Shown here one piece after another: positions 8,194 through 16,351 of a stretch of DNA of 64,000 nt. The notes below the pieces were generated by a model that saw nothing but the letters and a program-made list of their open reading frames with translations, searched no databases and had not been told where the DNA came from. The stretch covers positions 62,001 to 126,000 of the forward strand of contig JADJHR010000006.1 of assembly GCA_016707445.1 (NCBI GenBank). Reading direction: 5' to 3'. A program made the position numbers and the translations under genes. Position 1 is the stretch's first letter. Every line of letters starts with the position of its first letter. The stretch is from Rubrivivax sp. GTDB taxonomy: Bacteria > Pseudomonadota > Gammaproteobacteria > Burkholderiales > Burkholderiaceae_C.

Positions 8194-9765
8194 CTAAGGC
8201 TTCCTGAGCGCGGCCTCGTAGCCACGATCAAGGAAGCGCAACACTGCCTCGCGTTCGGGCTTGCGCACGCTGATCGTCGGCCCCAATTCCAGCAGTTGAT
8301 CGCTCACGCGCTGGTACGGGGGCCAGGTGGTCAGCCCGGGCCCGTTCGGGTTGCCGTGTTTCGCGAAATTCACCCAGTAGCTCATCACGGTGGTGGCCAT
8401 GCTCCGATCGGCGGCCGTGGGCGGTGCATCGCCGCGCCAGCGGCCGCGCAGCCCGAGATCGCCAAAAACAAACGCCACGTCGTCGCTGTGCGCTGCGCCC
8501 GGCGCGCTGGCGCGCTGCTTCTCACCGACATAGCTGAACACATACAGCCATGCCGGCTTTGAGACGCGCGGCATCTCGCCGGCAAGAAAGCGCGCGGGAC
8601 CACGGAAAAGCGAGTCTGCGAAAAAGGCCTTCGCGAGCGTGGCCTCATCAAGACCGGCGTACGCGGCGCGAACCGGCTCGGGGTCAGCGCCACGCAGCAT
8701 ATCAACGAGCTTGAACGGGTACGGACCCAGCAAGGATTCTTCCCGGTCGACGGTGCCGGACAAGAACGGCACGGGTTGCTGTTGCCCTGCGCGAAAGATG
8801 CGTGAAATGTCGTTCGGCATCACACGCCCGTCGACGACCGGGTTCATCGAGTTCGGAAACTCCTTCTCCGAATACGCAAGAAGGTCGGCAACAGACAACG
8901 CGTGCAGTTTTGCGGGTGCTGCCGCGTCATTGGCGATGCCAAACGACTTCGCCATGCGCAGCCCATCGGATTCGAGCGACTCGATCGGCCCGCCGGTGCC
9001 GCGCAGCTGGCGATCGCCTTCAATGCGCGCGGCGCCGCTTTGCGCGATGGCGCCGCTGAACAGCCCGCGCGCGTCGGGCGCTGCCATCAGTGCCGTCACC
9101 GACACACCGCCTGCCGACTGACCGAAGACGGTCACGCGCGCCGGATCACCGCCGAATGCGGCGATGTTGTCCCGCACCCATCGCAGCGCCGCGATCTGGT
9201 CCATCAACGCATAGTTTGCGAGCGGCTCGCCAGGCATCGACGCCGACAAGGCCGGATGGGCGAACAAACCCAGACGCCCGAGTCGGTAGTTGATGGTCAC
9301 CACCGCAACGCCCTGGTTTGCCAGCACGAAGGGTTCGCCGTCCGGCCACGAACCCGCGCCCCAGCGAAAGCTGCCGCCGTGGATCCACAGCATCACCGGC
9401 ACGCGCGCGCCACCCGCGAACGCGGCGGCCGGCGCGTAGACGTTGAGTCGCAGACAGTCCTCGCCCATCGGCACGCCGGCGAGGTAAGGCGAGGCACGTT
9501 GGGATTGCGGACACACAGGACCGAAGGACGTGGCGTCAAAGACCGTTTTGTGACGCGGCGCGGGCCGGGGTGGCCGCCAGCGCAGATCACCTTCAGGCGC
9601 GGCTGCGTAGGGCAGACCGCGGAAGACCGCGACACCGTCCTGCATCAGACCCTGAACCTCACCACTCTGGGTTGCGACCGGGGGCAGGGTTGCGGCGTTC
9701 GCCACGGTGGACGCCGCAGCCAGCCACAACAGGACGAGACCACACAGGCGATGGAGCGTGCGCAT
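8194..9765 (-). CDS. Secreted type-B carboxylesterase
   Basis: A 523-residue alpha/beta-hydrolase of the carboxylesterase type B family. It starts at the ATG at 9765 with a signal peptide (MRTLHRLCGLVLLWLAAAS, cleaved near ANAA). Marks in order are GLPYAAAPEGDLRW, EDCLRLNVYAP, the oxyanion-hole motif WIHGGSF, and the nucleophile elbow FGQSAGGVS with Ser217; the usual family form is GESAGG. HSDDVAFVFG near the C-terminus contains the likely catalytic histidine region. It follows the TonB receptor by one base and is co-transcribed with it. It probably cleaves an ester in the periplasm or outside the cell, with the receptor importing a product or the ester itself. Confidence 0.9.
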   Translation of the reverse strand: MRTLHRLCGLVLLWLAAASTVANAATLPPVATQSGEVQGLMQDGVAVFRGLPYAAAPEGDLRWRPPRPAPRHKTVFDATSFGPVCPQSQRASPYLAGVPMGEDCLRLNVYAPAAAFAGGARVPVMLWIHGGSFRWGAGSWPDGEPFVLANQGVAVVTINYRLGRLGLFAHPALSASMPGEPLANYALMDQIAALRWVRDNIAAFGGDPARVTVFGQSAGGVSVTALMAAPDARGLFSGAIAQSGAARIEGDRQLRGTGGPIESLESDGLRMAKSFGIANDAAAPAKLHALSVADLLAYSEKEFPNSMNPVVDGRVMPNDISRIFRAGQQQPVPFLSGTVDREESLLGPYPFKLVDMLRGADPEPVRAAYAGLDEATLAKAFFADSLFRGPARFLAGEMPRVSKPAWLYVFSYVGEKQRASAPGAAHSDDVAFVFGDLGLRGRWRGDAPPTAADRSMATTVMSYWVNFAKHGNPNGPGLTTWPPYQRVSDQLLELGPTISVRKPEREAVLRFLDRGYEAALRKP

Positions 9766-9766
9766 G

Positions 9767-12088
9767 TCAGAAGCGATAGCTCGCCGTGACTCCGTATGTC
9801 CGCAAGCGTGGATACGAAGTGGACGTGCGGTTGAGGAACAGCGCGAGTTGGTTGTCGACATAGTTGTTGAGCCAGGTATCGCGGAACGCGCCAGTTGGCG
9901 TTGCGTCGTTGGTGAGGTTGTCGCCCCACAACTCGAAGCGCCAGGCAGCAGACTCGAGACCGACGCGCGCATTGACGCGCTTCATCGCGCCGGTTTCGGC
10001 CAGGCCGTCCGCCATCGGCTTCTGCGTCGACTTGTAGGAATAGTCGACCCGTCCGAAGAAGTTGTAGCCCGCAAACGCCGGCCGCTTGTAGTCGAGCGCG
10101 AGGTTCCACTGCGTTGGCGACGTGCGCGGCAGGTCGAAGCCCGAGATATTGCCGCCCGTGGCGGCAAACGATGGCAGCGCGATCAGGCCGCGATTGAACG
10201 CGCTGTCAAACTGGGCACGCGTATACGAGTAGCCCAGACTCGCGGTCAGGCTGCGTGTGAGCGCCGCGCTCAGCGAAAGCTCGAGACCCTTCGATGACGC
10301 CGAGCCGACATTGAGGGTGACAGTCTGCGGAACCGACGCACTGGGCGACAGGGCCGGCAATTGCATCGACGTCCAGTCCACGTAGAACAGCGCGGCGTTG
10401 AAGGTCAATCGGCCATCCAGCAGCGAACCCTTGGTGCCGACTTCGTAGGTCCAGTTCTGCTCGGGCTTGAACGATTCCTCGGTGGCGACAGAGGCGTTCT
10501 CGTTGAAGCCGCCGGCCTTGACCCCCTTGGCCGCTGACGTGTAGATGAGCAAGTCACCCGGCGTGCGGTAGTCGATGGTGAAGCGCGGGGTGAAGAATGA
10601 CCAGCTGTCGCTGAAGGAGCGCGCGTTGGCAATGACCCGACCATCCTTGATCGGTGTGGTCTGCGTCTTGCCCTCGTGAGTGAAGCGGCCCTCGGCGCGG
10701 CCGCGCAGACGATCCGTGAAATCGAATTCAAGGGCGCCGAACACCGCACTCGAATCTGTCTTGCGTTCGAACCGCGAAAAGGGTGGCATGCCGTCGGTCA
10801 CGAACCAGGGACTCGCAATCGCCGTGAAGAAGGGAGGCAGGAAGCCGACAAAATTTGCGGGCAAGGTGCCTAGTGCGCCTGCGTCGAGGCCGCCCTTGTA
10901 GTCCTGTGTGTAGTAGAAGAGGCCGGCAGTCCAGCGCAGGTGCTTGCTCTTGCCCCCAAGGCGCAGTTCCTGGCTGAACTCCTTGACGTCATCGACGTCG
11001 CCTCGGAAGAGCTTCGAGGTGAACACCTGGGGCACAACGGCATTCGATGGCAACCGGCCGAGGTAGTACCAGGACGCCGGACCGACGAGACGCGTTGCAT
11101 CCGACAGCGCACCGTGACGAAGCGTGTTGTAACCCGTCAAAGAGGTCAGTTGACCGAGGCCTGTTGTCCAGTCAGCCTGCAGGCTTGTGCGAAACACCTT
11201 GCGGTCCTCGCCGGGCCCGCGTGGATCGGAGCCCAGCGCCGTTGGCACGGCTTCGGGCAGCCTGCCGCAGAATGCCTGTGCTTGGCCTGTCGCATTCGGC
11301 TCGCAGTTCTGCGCCGTGAATCCCACCGCCGGCGGGCCGATCTTGTCGTCAGAGTAATACGCGTTCAGACGCAGCCCGAAGTTCGCGGTGGGCGCCCAAT
11401 CGAGACCACCGGAGTAGGTTCGGTACTTGTGTCCACCGAGCTTGCTGCCCGGGGAACTGTAGTTCTCATAGCTGCCATCAAACCCGTCGTAGCCGATCGA
11501 CAGGCGGCCGTTCAGCGTATCGGCGAGCGGCCCGCCCAGGTGCAAGGCGCCGCGCCGTGTGCCGTCGGATCCGGTCGTCGCCGATACCCGGCCTTCGAAC
11601 GCCGAGGGCGCCCTCCGGCTCACGAAATTGATCGCTCCGGCAAAACTGTTGCGGCCATACAAGGCGCTCTGCGGGCCCTTGACGACCTCAATGCGCTCGA
11701 CGTCGAGCAGATTGAAATTGAGACCGGACCGGCCCGACACGTTGATGCCGTCGAGGAAAATCTCGACGTTGTTGACGTCACCGAAGAGGTCGTTCTGGGT
11801 CAGACCGCGAATGGTGGGGATCGCCAGATACTCACCAATCAGGGTATCGAACACGAGACCCGGGGTGAGCGCGGCAACGTCGCGCAGGTCGCGGATACCG
11901 GCGGCTTCGATGTCCTTGGCCGTGAACGCAGTGATCGCGACCGGCACCGTCAGCAGCTTCTCTGTGGACTTGCGCGCGGTCACGACGATTTCTTGAAGCG
12001 CGGGAGGTGCCTGTGTGTCCTGCGCCAGTGCCGCCTCGCCGCCGATTGCCGTTGCGCAAATCGCTACTGCCACCCTGAACCAGATCAT
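9767..12088 (-). CDS. TonB-dependent outer membrane receptor
   Basis: A 773-residue outer-membrane transporter. It has a signal peptide (to about ALAQ), a TonB box in QEIVVTARK, a plug domain (VPVAITAFTAKDIEAAGIRD, LTPGLVFD, TIRGL, VEVVKGPQSALYGRNSFAGAI) and a long beta-barrel ending in aromatic YRF as expected for barrel insertion. The 22-strand barrel is inferred from family membership. It imports an unidentified ligand with energy from TonB-ExbBD, for which this window has an operon at 31-34.6 kb. It is co-transcribed with the carboxylesterase and divergent from a LytTR regulator. Base composition looks less GC-rich than the flanking operons, though this was not computed. Confidence 0.93.
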   Translation of the reverse strand: MIWFRVAVAICATAIGGEAALAQDTQAPPALQEIVVTARKSTEKLLTVPVAITAFTAKDIEAAGIRDLRDVAALTPGLVFDTLIGEYLAIPTIRGLTQNDLFGDVNNVEIFLDGINVSGRSGLNFNLLDVERIEVVKGPQSALYGRNSFAGAINFVSRRAPSAFEGRVSATTGSDGTRRGALHLGGPLADTLNGRLSIGYDGFDGSYENYSSPGSKLGGHKYRTYSGGLDWAPTANFGLRLNAYYSDDKIGPPAVGFTAQNCEPNATGQAQAFCGRLPEAVPTALGSDPRGPGEDRKVFRTSLQADWTTGLGQLTSLTGYNTLRHGALSDATRLVGPASWYYLGRLPSNAVVPQVFTSKLFRGDVDDVKEFSQELRLGGKSKHLRWTAGLFYYTQDYKGGLDAGALGTLPANFVGFLPPFFTAIASPWFVTDGMPPFSRFERKTDSSAVFGALEFDFTDRLRGRAEGRFTHEGKTQTTPIKDGRVIANARSFSDSWSFFTPRFTIDYRTPGDLLIYTSAAKGVKAGGFNENASVATEESFKPEQNWTYEVGTKGSLLDGRLTFNAALFYVDWTSMQLPALSPSASVPQTVTLNVGSASSKGLELSLSAALTRSLTASLGYSYTRAQFDSAFNRGLIALPSFAATGGNISGFDLPRTSPTQWNLALDYKRPAFAGYNFFGRVDYSYKSTQKPMADGLAETGAMKRVNARVGLESAAWRFELWGDNLTNDATPTGAFRDTWLNNYVDNQLALFLNRTSTSYPRLRTYGVTASYRF

Positions 12089-12252
12089 GGTTTACCCCTA
12101 ATTGATGGTGCTGAAATGCCAGCAGCATCGACGGCCCGCGATGCGGCAGCAAGCACAATGTCGTGGCCAACGCGCGGTTTTCGCGACTGCCATTGGCGTT
12201 CGCGAATTGCAGGAGAATTTTTTGGGGCTGCTTTGCCTCCCAGGAAGGCTTG

Positions 12253-13176
12253 ATGGTGAACAGTCCTCCATGGCCGCAATGGTTGCGGTCTGAGTTCGAC
12301 GGCATGACGTCCGCAGGCGCCGCGCTCTTCGTGGGCGCGCCGCTTCTCGTCGGCGTGCTGCTCGGCTGGAACCGCATGGTGGTCGGGTCGCACATGTCAC
12401 GCCCCGGCTCCACGCTCTACTGGATCGGCCTCATCGGTATCGTCTGGGTCGCCGCCATCGTTGGCACTCGGCTCGTGCGCGCTCTTGCTCGCCGTTGGCG
12501 CTGGCGCTGGCAGAGCTGGGCCACGGCGGCCACTGGCGCGCTGCTGGGCATATTTCTCTTCTATTGGCCGATCTCCGCCTACCGGCACTTCGGGCACATG
12601 TGGCTGCCGGAGGAGTCCATTGCGCATGCGCCGCCGCTGCCGTGGCCAACCCTTGAGTATCTTCCGCAGCTCTTCGCCAACACGCTGCCCGGCGTGCTGT
12701 ACTGGGTGGCTGTCACCTACCTGGTGGAACGATTTTTCAGTCTGCCGCGCGACGCCGGCCAGCAGTCGACTGCACTTGCAAGCGCTGCCGGTCCTGCAGA
12801 ATCGACCGCAGCTGTCACATTGTCGGCCGATGCCGAGCCCATATTGCGAGCACGCCTCCCGGCGAATCTCGACGGCGAGATTCTCGCGCTCAAGGCCGAG
12901 GACCACTACCTTCGCGTGTACACCGCGAAAGGCGACACGCTCATGCACTACCGCTTCCGCGACGCGCTGCACGACCTCAAGGAGTTGGACGGCCTGCAGG
13001 TGCACCGCTCGTACTGGGTTCGGCGCTCAGCGATCGCGCAGCGGTTCACTGAAAACCAGAAGCACTTCCTGCGCCTCAGCACCGATCTGAAGGTGCCGGT
13101 GAGCCGCAGCTATTTGGCTATGCTGGATAGTCTGAGTCACAAGGCGGAGCGCGTTGTGGGGCGCCCTTGTGCCTAG
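12253..13176 (+). CDS. Membrane-anchored LytTR-domain transcriptional regulator
   Basis: A 307-residue protein with about four predicted transmembrane segments in the first 170 residues: around AALFVGAPLLVGVLLG, YWIGLIGIVWVAAIVG, TAATGALLGIFLFYW and LPGVLYWVAVTYLV. A C-terminal LytTR DNA-binding domain follows (LPANLDGEILALKAEDHYLRVY, then LQVHRSYWVRRSAI and VPVSRSYL). The ATG at 12253 is preceded by GGAAGG; a start at 12163 would add 30 unlikely residues. It lacks a receiver domain, so it would sense through its membrane part. It is divergent from the TonB receptor/esterase pair, which it probably regulates. Confidence 0.85.
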   Translation: MVNSPPWPQWLRSEFDGMTSAGAALFVGAPLLVGVLLGWNRMVVGSHMSRPGSTLYWIGLIGIVWVAAIVGTRLVRALARRWRWRWQSWATAATGALLGIFLFYWPISAYRHFGHMWLPEESIAHAPPLPWPTLEYLPQLFANTLPGVLYWVAVTYLVERFFSLPRDAGQQSTALASAAGPAESTAAVTLSADAEPILRARLPANLDGEILALKAEDHYLRVYTAKGDTLMHYRFRDALHDLKELDGLQVHRSYWVRRSAIAQRFTENQKHFLRLSTDLKVPVSRSYLAMLDSLSHKAERVVGRPCA

Positions 13177-13242
13177 GCAATCAGGGTGAACATAGCCGGC
13201 GCCACTCTTGTTGCAGCCGATGTTGCACAGTCAAAACGGCAC

Positions 13243-13270
13243 ATCCACATTGATCCGAGGATTGGTGGAT
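13243..13270. terminator. Imperfect palindrome between convergent genes
   Basis: Arms ATCCAC (13243-13248) and GTGGAT (13265-13270) enclose an inner ATCC/GGAT pair. The whole could fold into a 28-base stem-loop between the convergent LytTR and cytochrome c genes. There is no T-run on either side, so a bidirectional intrinsic terminator is only a guess. Confidence 0.3.
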
Positions 13271-13331
13271 ATCCCTCGCCGGATTCACGCCGCGCGGTGT
13301 CGGCCTCGCGGCCAAGCTGGGTCTCATCGCA

Positions 13332-13715
13332 CTAAAGTCCCTCGGACTTCAGGAAAACCAGCAGGGCCTCGATGTCGGCCTCGCCCAACGAGTTCGAGTA
13401 CGCCATCGACGTGCCCGGCACCAGCGCCGCCGGGTCGCGTATCCACCGCTTCAAGGTGGCATCGTCCCAGCGAAGGTCTGATTGACGCAGGGCCGGCGTG
13501 TAGTTGTAGCCCGCCGCCTGTGCCGCGGAGCCGCCGATCACGCCGCGCAGGTTGGGCCCGACCTTGTGCGGCTCACCGGCGCCCAGCGAATGGCAGGCGG
13601 CGCACCGCATGAAGGCGATGCGGCCGCGCAGTGCCGCCGAGGGTTCGGCCTGCGCCGCGCCACCCAGCAGGGTCAGGCCGAGCAGCGCCGTTGCAACAAG
13701 GCGGGTGGTCTTCAC
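13332..13715 (-). CDS. Periplasmic class I cytochrome c
   Basis: A 127-residue monohaem cytochrome c with a signal peptide (cleaved near AQA). The haem attachment site is CAACH at residues 38-42, and the likely axial methionine is Met104 in VPGTSMAYS. VGPNLRGVIGG is typical of the cytochrome c/c2 family. The ATG overlaps the amine oxidase stop by four bases (ATGA), so the two are made together. It probably takes electrons from that flavoenzyme and passes them to the respiratory chain, as the cytochrome partner does for the Pseudomonas nicotine oxidoreductase NicA2. The pairing is inferred from the gene order. Confidence 0.92.
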   Translation of the reverse strand: MKTTRLVATALLGLTLLGGAAQAEPSAALRGRIAFMRCAACHSLGAGEPHKVGPNLRGVIGGSAAQAAGYNYTPALRQSDLRWDDATLKRWIRDPAALVPGTSMAYSNSLGEADIEALLVFLKSEGL

Positions 13716-15133
13716 AGCCGCCCCATGATCTCGGCCGCAGCGCGTTCACCTGATTCCATCGCTCCCTCCATGCCGCGCAGGGTGTGCGCGGTGTGTTCGC
13801 CGGCGAAGTGCACGCGGCCCTGCGGCACGTCAACGAAGCGGGCGTAGCGCGAGATCTGCCCGGGCAGCCAGTTGGCCCAAGTGCCGCCTGCCAGCGGCTC
13901 GCGATGCCAAGCCACGCGTGCGGCCATGCGCACCGCACCGCGGGCCTTCGGGTAAACCTTGACCAGCTCGTCGATGGCGAGTTGCGACGCCTGCGCGTCG
14001 CCCAGGCTGTCCCAGCGCGCGGTGCCGGCGCCGTTGATCCAGACCGTCAGGCTCTGGGCCTGGCCATCGCCGCGCGCATCGTTCGGGAAGATGCGCTCCA
14101 GCGGCCCGTTGGACCACACGAAGGGCGACAGTCCGTCGCTCTCCCAGAAGGGTTCGAGCACCTCCAGGTGAAGCTGCGTCACACGGCCGTAGGCCAGCTG
14201 ACTCACGGCCTGCGCATGCCGGTCAGGCAAGCCGGGCCGCATGCGCACGTTGCGCAGGGCCGGCAGGGGCAAGGCGCAGACCACGAAGCGCGCACGGTGC
14301 AGCGAGCCATCGGCGCAGCGCACGGCCACGCCGCGCTCATCCGAATCGACCTCGGTGACCCGGCTGCCCTTGCGCAGTTCACCCTTCAGCGCGGCGGCCA
14401 TGGCCTCAGGCAGCCGCTGGTTGCCACCCTTGACGCTGAGGGTGGGCCCCCTGAACTTCATGATCTCCATGAAGTTGGCGTTGACGTAATGCAGGTTCAG
14501 CAGCGAGGTGTCGGCCAGCGTCGGGCCGTAGCTGTTGTTGACCTCGAGCAGGGCCAGCGCTGCAGGGCTCAGGCCACGGGCCCGGAGTTCGTCGAGCACC
14601 GGCACGTCGTAGAGGAAGTTGGCAGGGTCGCGCCAGCCGCTGATCGACTTCAATGGGTTGCTACCGATCAGGCGCCCGAGCGCGCGGTCTGGCGGCATGG
14701 GCCGCAGCGCGGGCGGGAAGGGGTTGGCCGGCGAGGCGGCCCACTCGCCGCTGGACATGCGCCGCCCGTCGATGAAGTAGACGAGGCGGTCGTCCCTGAA
14801 CAGCGGCGACCGCCCCATCGGCAGCAGCTCGACGCCCAGGCGCTTGGCCGTGTCCACGGTGCGCGCATAGGCCAGGCCGATCTGATTGCCGCCGGCTTCG
14901 GGCCGCCCCGCCACGGCGTCCAGCGTGTGCAGCCGGCCGCCGATACGCTGGGACGCTTCGAGCACGCGCACGCGCAAGCCGAAGGCTTCCAGCTGCAGTG
15001 CGGCGTTGAGCCCGGCCAGGCCGGCGCCCAGCACGATGACGTCGGGGTCGGCGGCTGCCCACACGGGCCTGTGCAACACCAGTGCCGCCGCCGCAGCGGC
15101 CTGCAGTGCGTGGCGGCGTTTCGAATCGATCAT
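13712..15133 (-). CDS. Flavin monoamine oxidase, probably Tat-exported
   Basis: A 473-residue FAD amine oxidase. After a twin-arginine-like leader (SKRRHALQAAAAAALVL) comes the Rossmann loop DVIVLGAGLAGLNAALQLE and the ligand motif VRVLEASQRIGGRLHT. The family's C-terminal FAD-binding motif is present as RVHFAGEHTAHTLRGMEGA. The start is the ATG at 15133, since the longer frame has no leader. It would oxidise an amine in the periplasm and donate electrons to the cytochrome c encoded immediately downstream rather than to oxygen. It lies 68 bases after the HMG-CoA-lyase-like gene and may share its sigma-54 promoter. Confidence 0.88.
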   Translation of the reverse strand: MIDSKRRHALQAAAAAALVLHRPVWAAADPDVIVLGAGLAGLNAALQLEAFGLRVRVLEASQRIGGRLHTLDAVAGRPEAGGNQIGLAYARTVDTAKRLGVELLPMGRSPLFRDDRLVYFIDGRRMSSGEWAASPANPFPPALRPMPPDRALGRLIGSNPLKSISGWRDPANFLYDVPVLDELRARGLSPAALALLEVNNSYGPTLADTSLLNLHYVNANFMEIMKFRGPTLSVKGGNQRLPEAMAAALKGELRKGSRVTEVDSDERGVAVRCADGSLHRARFVVCALPLPALRNVRMRPGLPDRHAQAVSQLAYGRVTQLHLEVLEPFWESDGLSPFVWSNGPLERIFPNDARGDGQAQSLTVWINGAGTARWDSLGDAQASQLAIDELVKVYPKARGAVRMAARVAWHREPLAGGTWANWLPGQISRYARFVDVPQGRVHFAGEHTAHTLRGMEGAMESGERAAAEIMGRL

Positions 15134-15200
15134 GGAATCTCTTTCTTTGCAGCTGGAGCGGCGGGCGAGGCTTCTCGACGCGAGGGCGGGGCACACTGGT

Positions 15201-16121
15201 TCATTGCGCTGTGCGTGCGCGGTAGGCGTCCTGGATGCCCAGCCAGGCCGTGATGCGGCCGCCCAGAGGGCGCTGGGTCAGGGTCTGCGCCAGGGCGATT
15301 GCGCTGCGCAGCGCCGGCATGTCGATGCCGGTGGACAAGCCGCATTGCGCGGCCAGTTGCACCAGGTCTTCGGTGGCCAGGTTGCCGGCGGCGCCTGGCG
15401 CGAAGGGGCAGCCGCCCAGGCCGCCCAGGCTGGTGTCGAATTTGCGGATGCCGGCTTCGATCGCGGCCCAGGCATTGGCCAGCGCAAAGCCGCGTGTGTC
15501 GTGCAGGTGGGCCGACAGCCGTGCGGCGCCGAATTCGGCTGTCGCGTGGCGCATCAGGCTGGAAACCGCACGCGGTGCCGCCGCGCCGATGGTGTCGGCG
15601 ATCACGACCTCGGCCGCACCGGCAGCAAACATGGCCCGGGTCAGCGCCAGTACGCGGTCAGGCGATACCGCGCCTTCGAACGGGCACTCGAAGGCCACCG
15701 CCACATAGGCCTTGGCGCGTATGCCGGCCTCGATCGCGCCGCGCACGGTCTGGATGCAGACCTCGGTGGCCTGGTCCAGGCTCATGTTGATGTTGCGCTG
15801 GTTCATGGTCTCGGTGGCCGAGAGCACGACCGCGATCTCGCGCACCTGGCAGGCCTGTGCACGTTGCAGGCCGCGCACGTTGGGCACCAGCGCCGAATAG
15901 GCCACGCGGTCGGGGTCAGGCAGGCGCACGAACAGCTGGTCGGCGTCGGCCATCTGTGGCACCGCCTTCGGCGAGACGAAGCTGGTGGCTTCGATCGAGC
16001 GCAGCCCGGCGTCGACCAGGGCCTGGATGAGCCGCAGCTTGTCGTCGCAGCTGACCGCCACGCGCTGGTTCTGCAGCCCGTCGCGCGGACCCACTTCGTT
16101 GATCGTCAAACCATCATTCAT
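15201..16121 (-). CDS. Hydroxymethylglutaryl-CoA lyase family protein
   Basis: A 306-residue TIM-barrel lyase of the HMG-CoA lyase family. Family marks are INEVGPRDGLQNQ, IEATSFVSPKAVPQMADA, the metal-binding histidines in HLHDTRG and the active-site cysteine loop GLGGCPFAPGAAGN. It cleaves a 3-hydroxy-3-methyl acyl-CoA: HMG-CoA to acetoacetate and acetyl-CoA, or in some members (R)-citramalyl-CoA to pyruvate and acetyl-CoA. No other leucine-degradation gene is nearby, while a CaiB CoA-transferase and LeuCD with similar sigma-54 promoters are, so the citramalyl-CoA reaction is the more interesting option. The start is the ATG at 16121. Confidence 0.9.
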   Translation of the reverse strand: MNDGLTINEVGPRDGLQNQRVAVSCDDKLRLIQALVDAGLRSIEATSFVSPKAVPQMADADQLFVRLPDPDRVAYSALVPNVRGLQRAQACQVREIAVVLSATETMNQRNINMSLDQATEVCIQTVRGAIEAGIRAKAYVAVAFECPFEGAVSPDRVLALTRAMFAAGAAEVVIADTIGAAAPRAVSSLMRHATAEFGAARLSAHLHDTRGFALANAWAAIEAGIRKFDTSLGGLGGCPFAPGAAGNLATEDLVQLAAQCGLSTGIDMPALRSAIALAQTLTQRPLGGRITAWLGIQDAYRARTAQ

Positions 16122-16160
16122 GTCCAGCGAACCTGTTGCACACCGTGGAGCAACATGCGC

Positions 16161-16176
16161 CGCAATTTCCTTGCCA
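16161..16176 (-). promoter_or_regulatory. Putative sigma-54 promoter of the HMG-CoA-lyase-like gene
   Basis: Minus-strand reading is TGGCAAGGAAATTGCG, with GG and GC exactly 10 bases apart as RpoN requires. Transcription would start about 12 bases further, leaving roughly 30 bases of leader before the ATG at 16121. The first eight bases (TGGCAAGG) are the same as in the CaiB-operon element at 22662-22677. Confidence 0.62.
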
Positions 16177-16263
16177 ACCCGCTTCGCAGGCCGCGACCGG
16201 CGTTTCAAGGGTCGCGGGCGAATCTTGATCATCGAACCCTGACGCCTTGGAACACGCGTGCAA

Positions 16264-16279
16264 TGGAACGATACTTGCA
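16264..16279 (+). promoter_or_regulatory. Putative sigma-54 promoter of the PrpR-type activator
   Basis: TGGAACGATACTTGCA matches TGGCACG-N4-TTGCA with one difference and correct 10-base GG-to-GC spacing. It points to the activator gene starting at 16352. Nearby repeats TTGCAACG (16275-16282), GCAACG (16288-16293) and GTTGCA-N8-GCAAC (16135-16154 region) could be activator binding sites. Confidence 0.5.
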
Positions 16280-16351
16280 ACGTCTGCGCAACGCAGCGGC
16301 ATGTTGCAGCGTTTCCCGTAGCCGAAACCTGAAACCATCCGAACCGAGCCC

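Noticed and set aside
12184..12211. Sigma-54-like TTGGCG...AATTGCAGG before the LytTR gene
   Set aside because: GG and GC are 12 bases apart instead of 10, so it does not fit RpoN binding.
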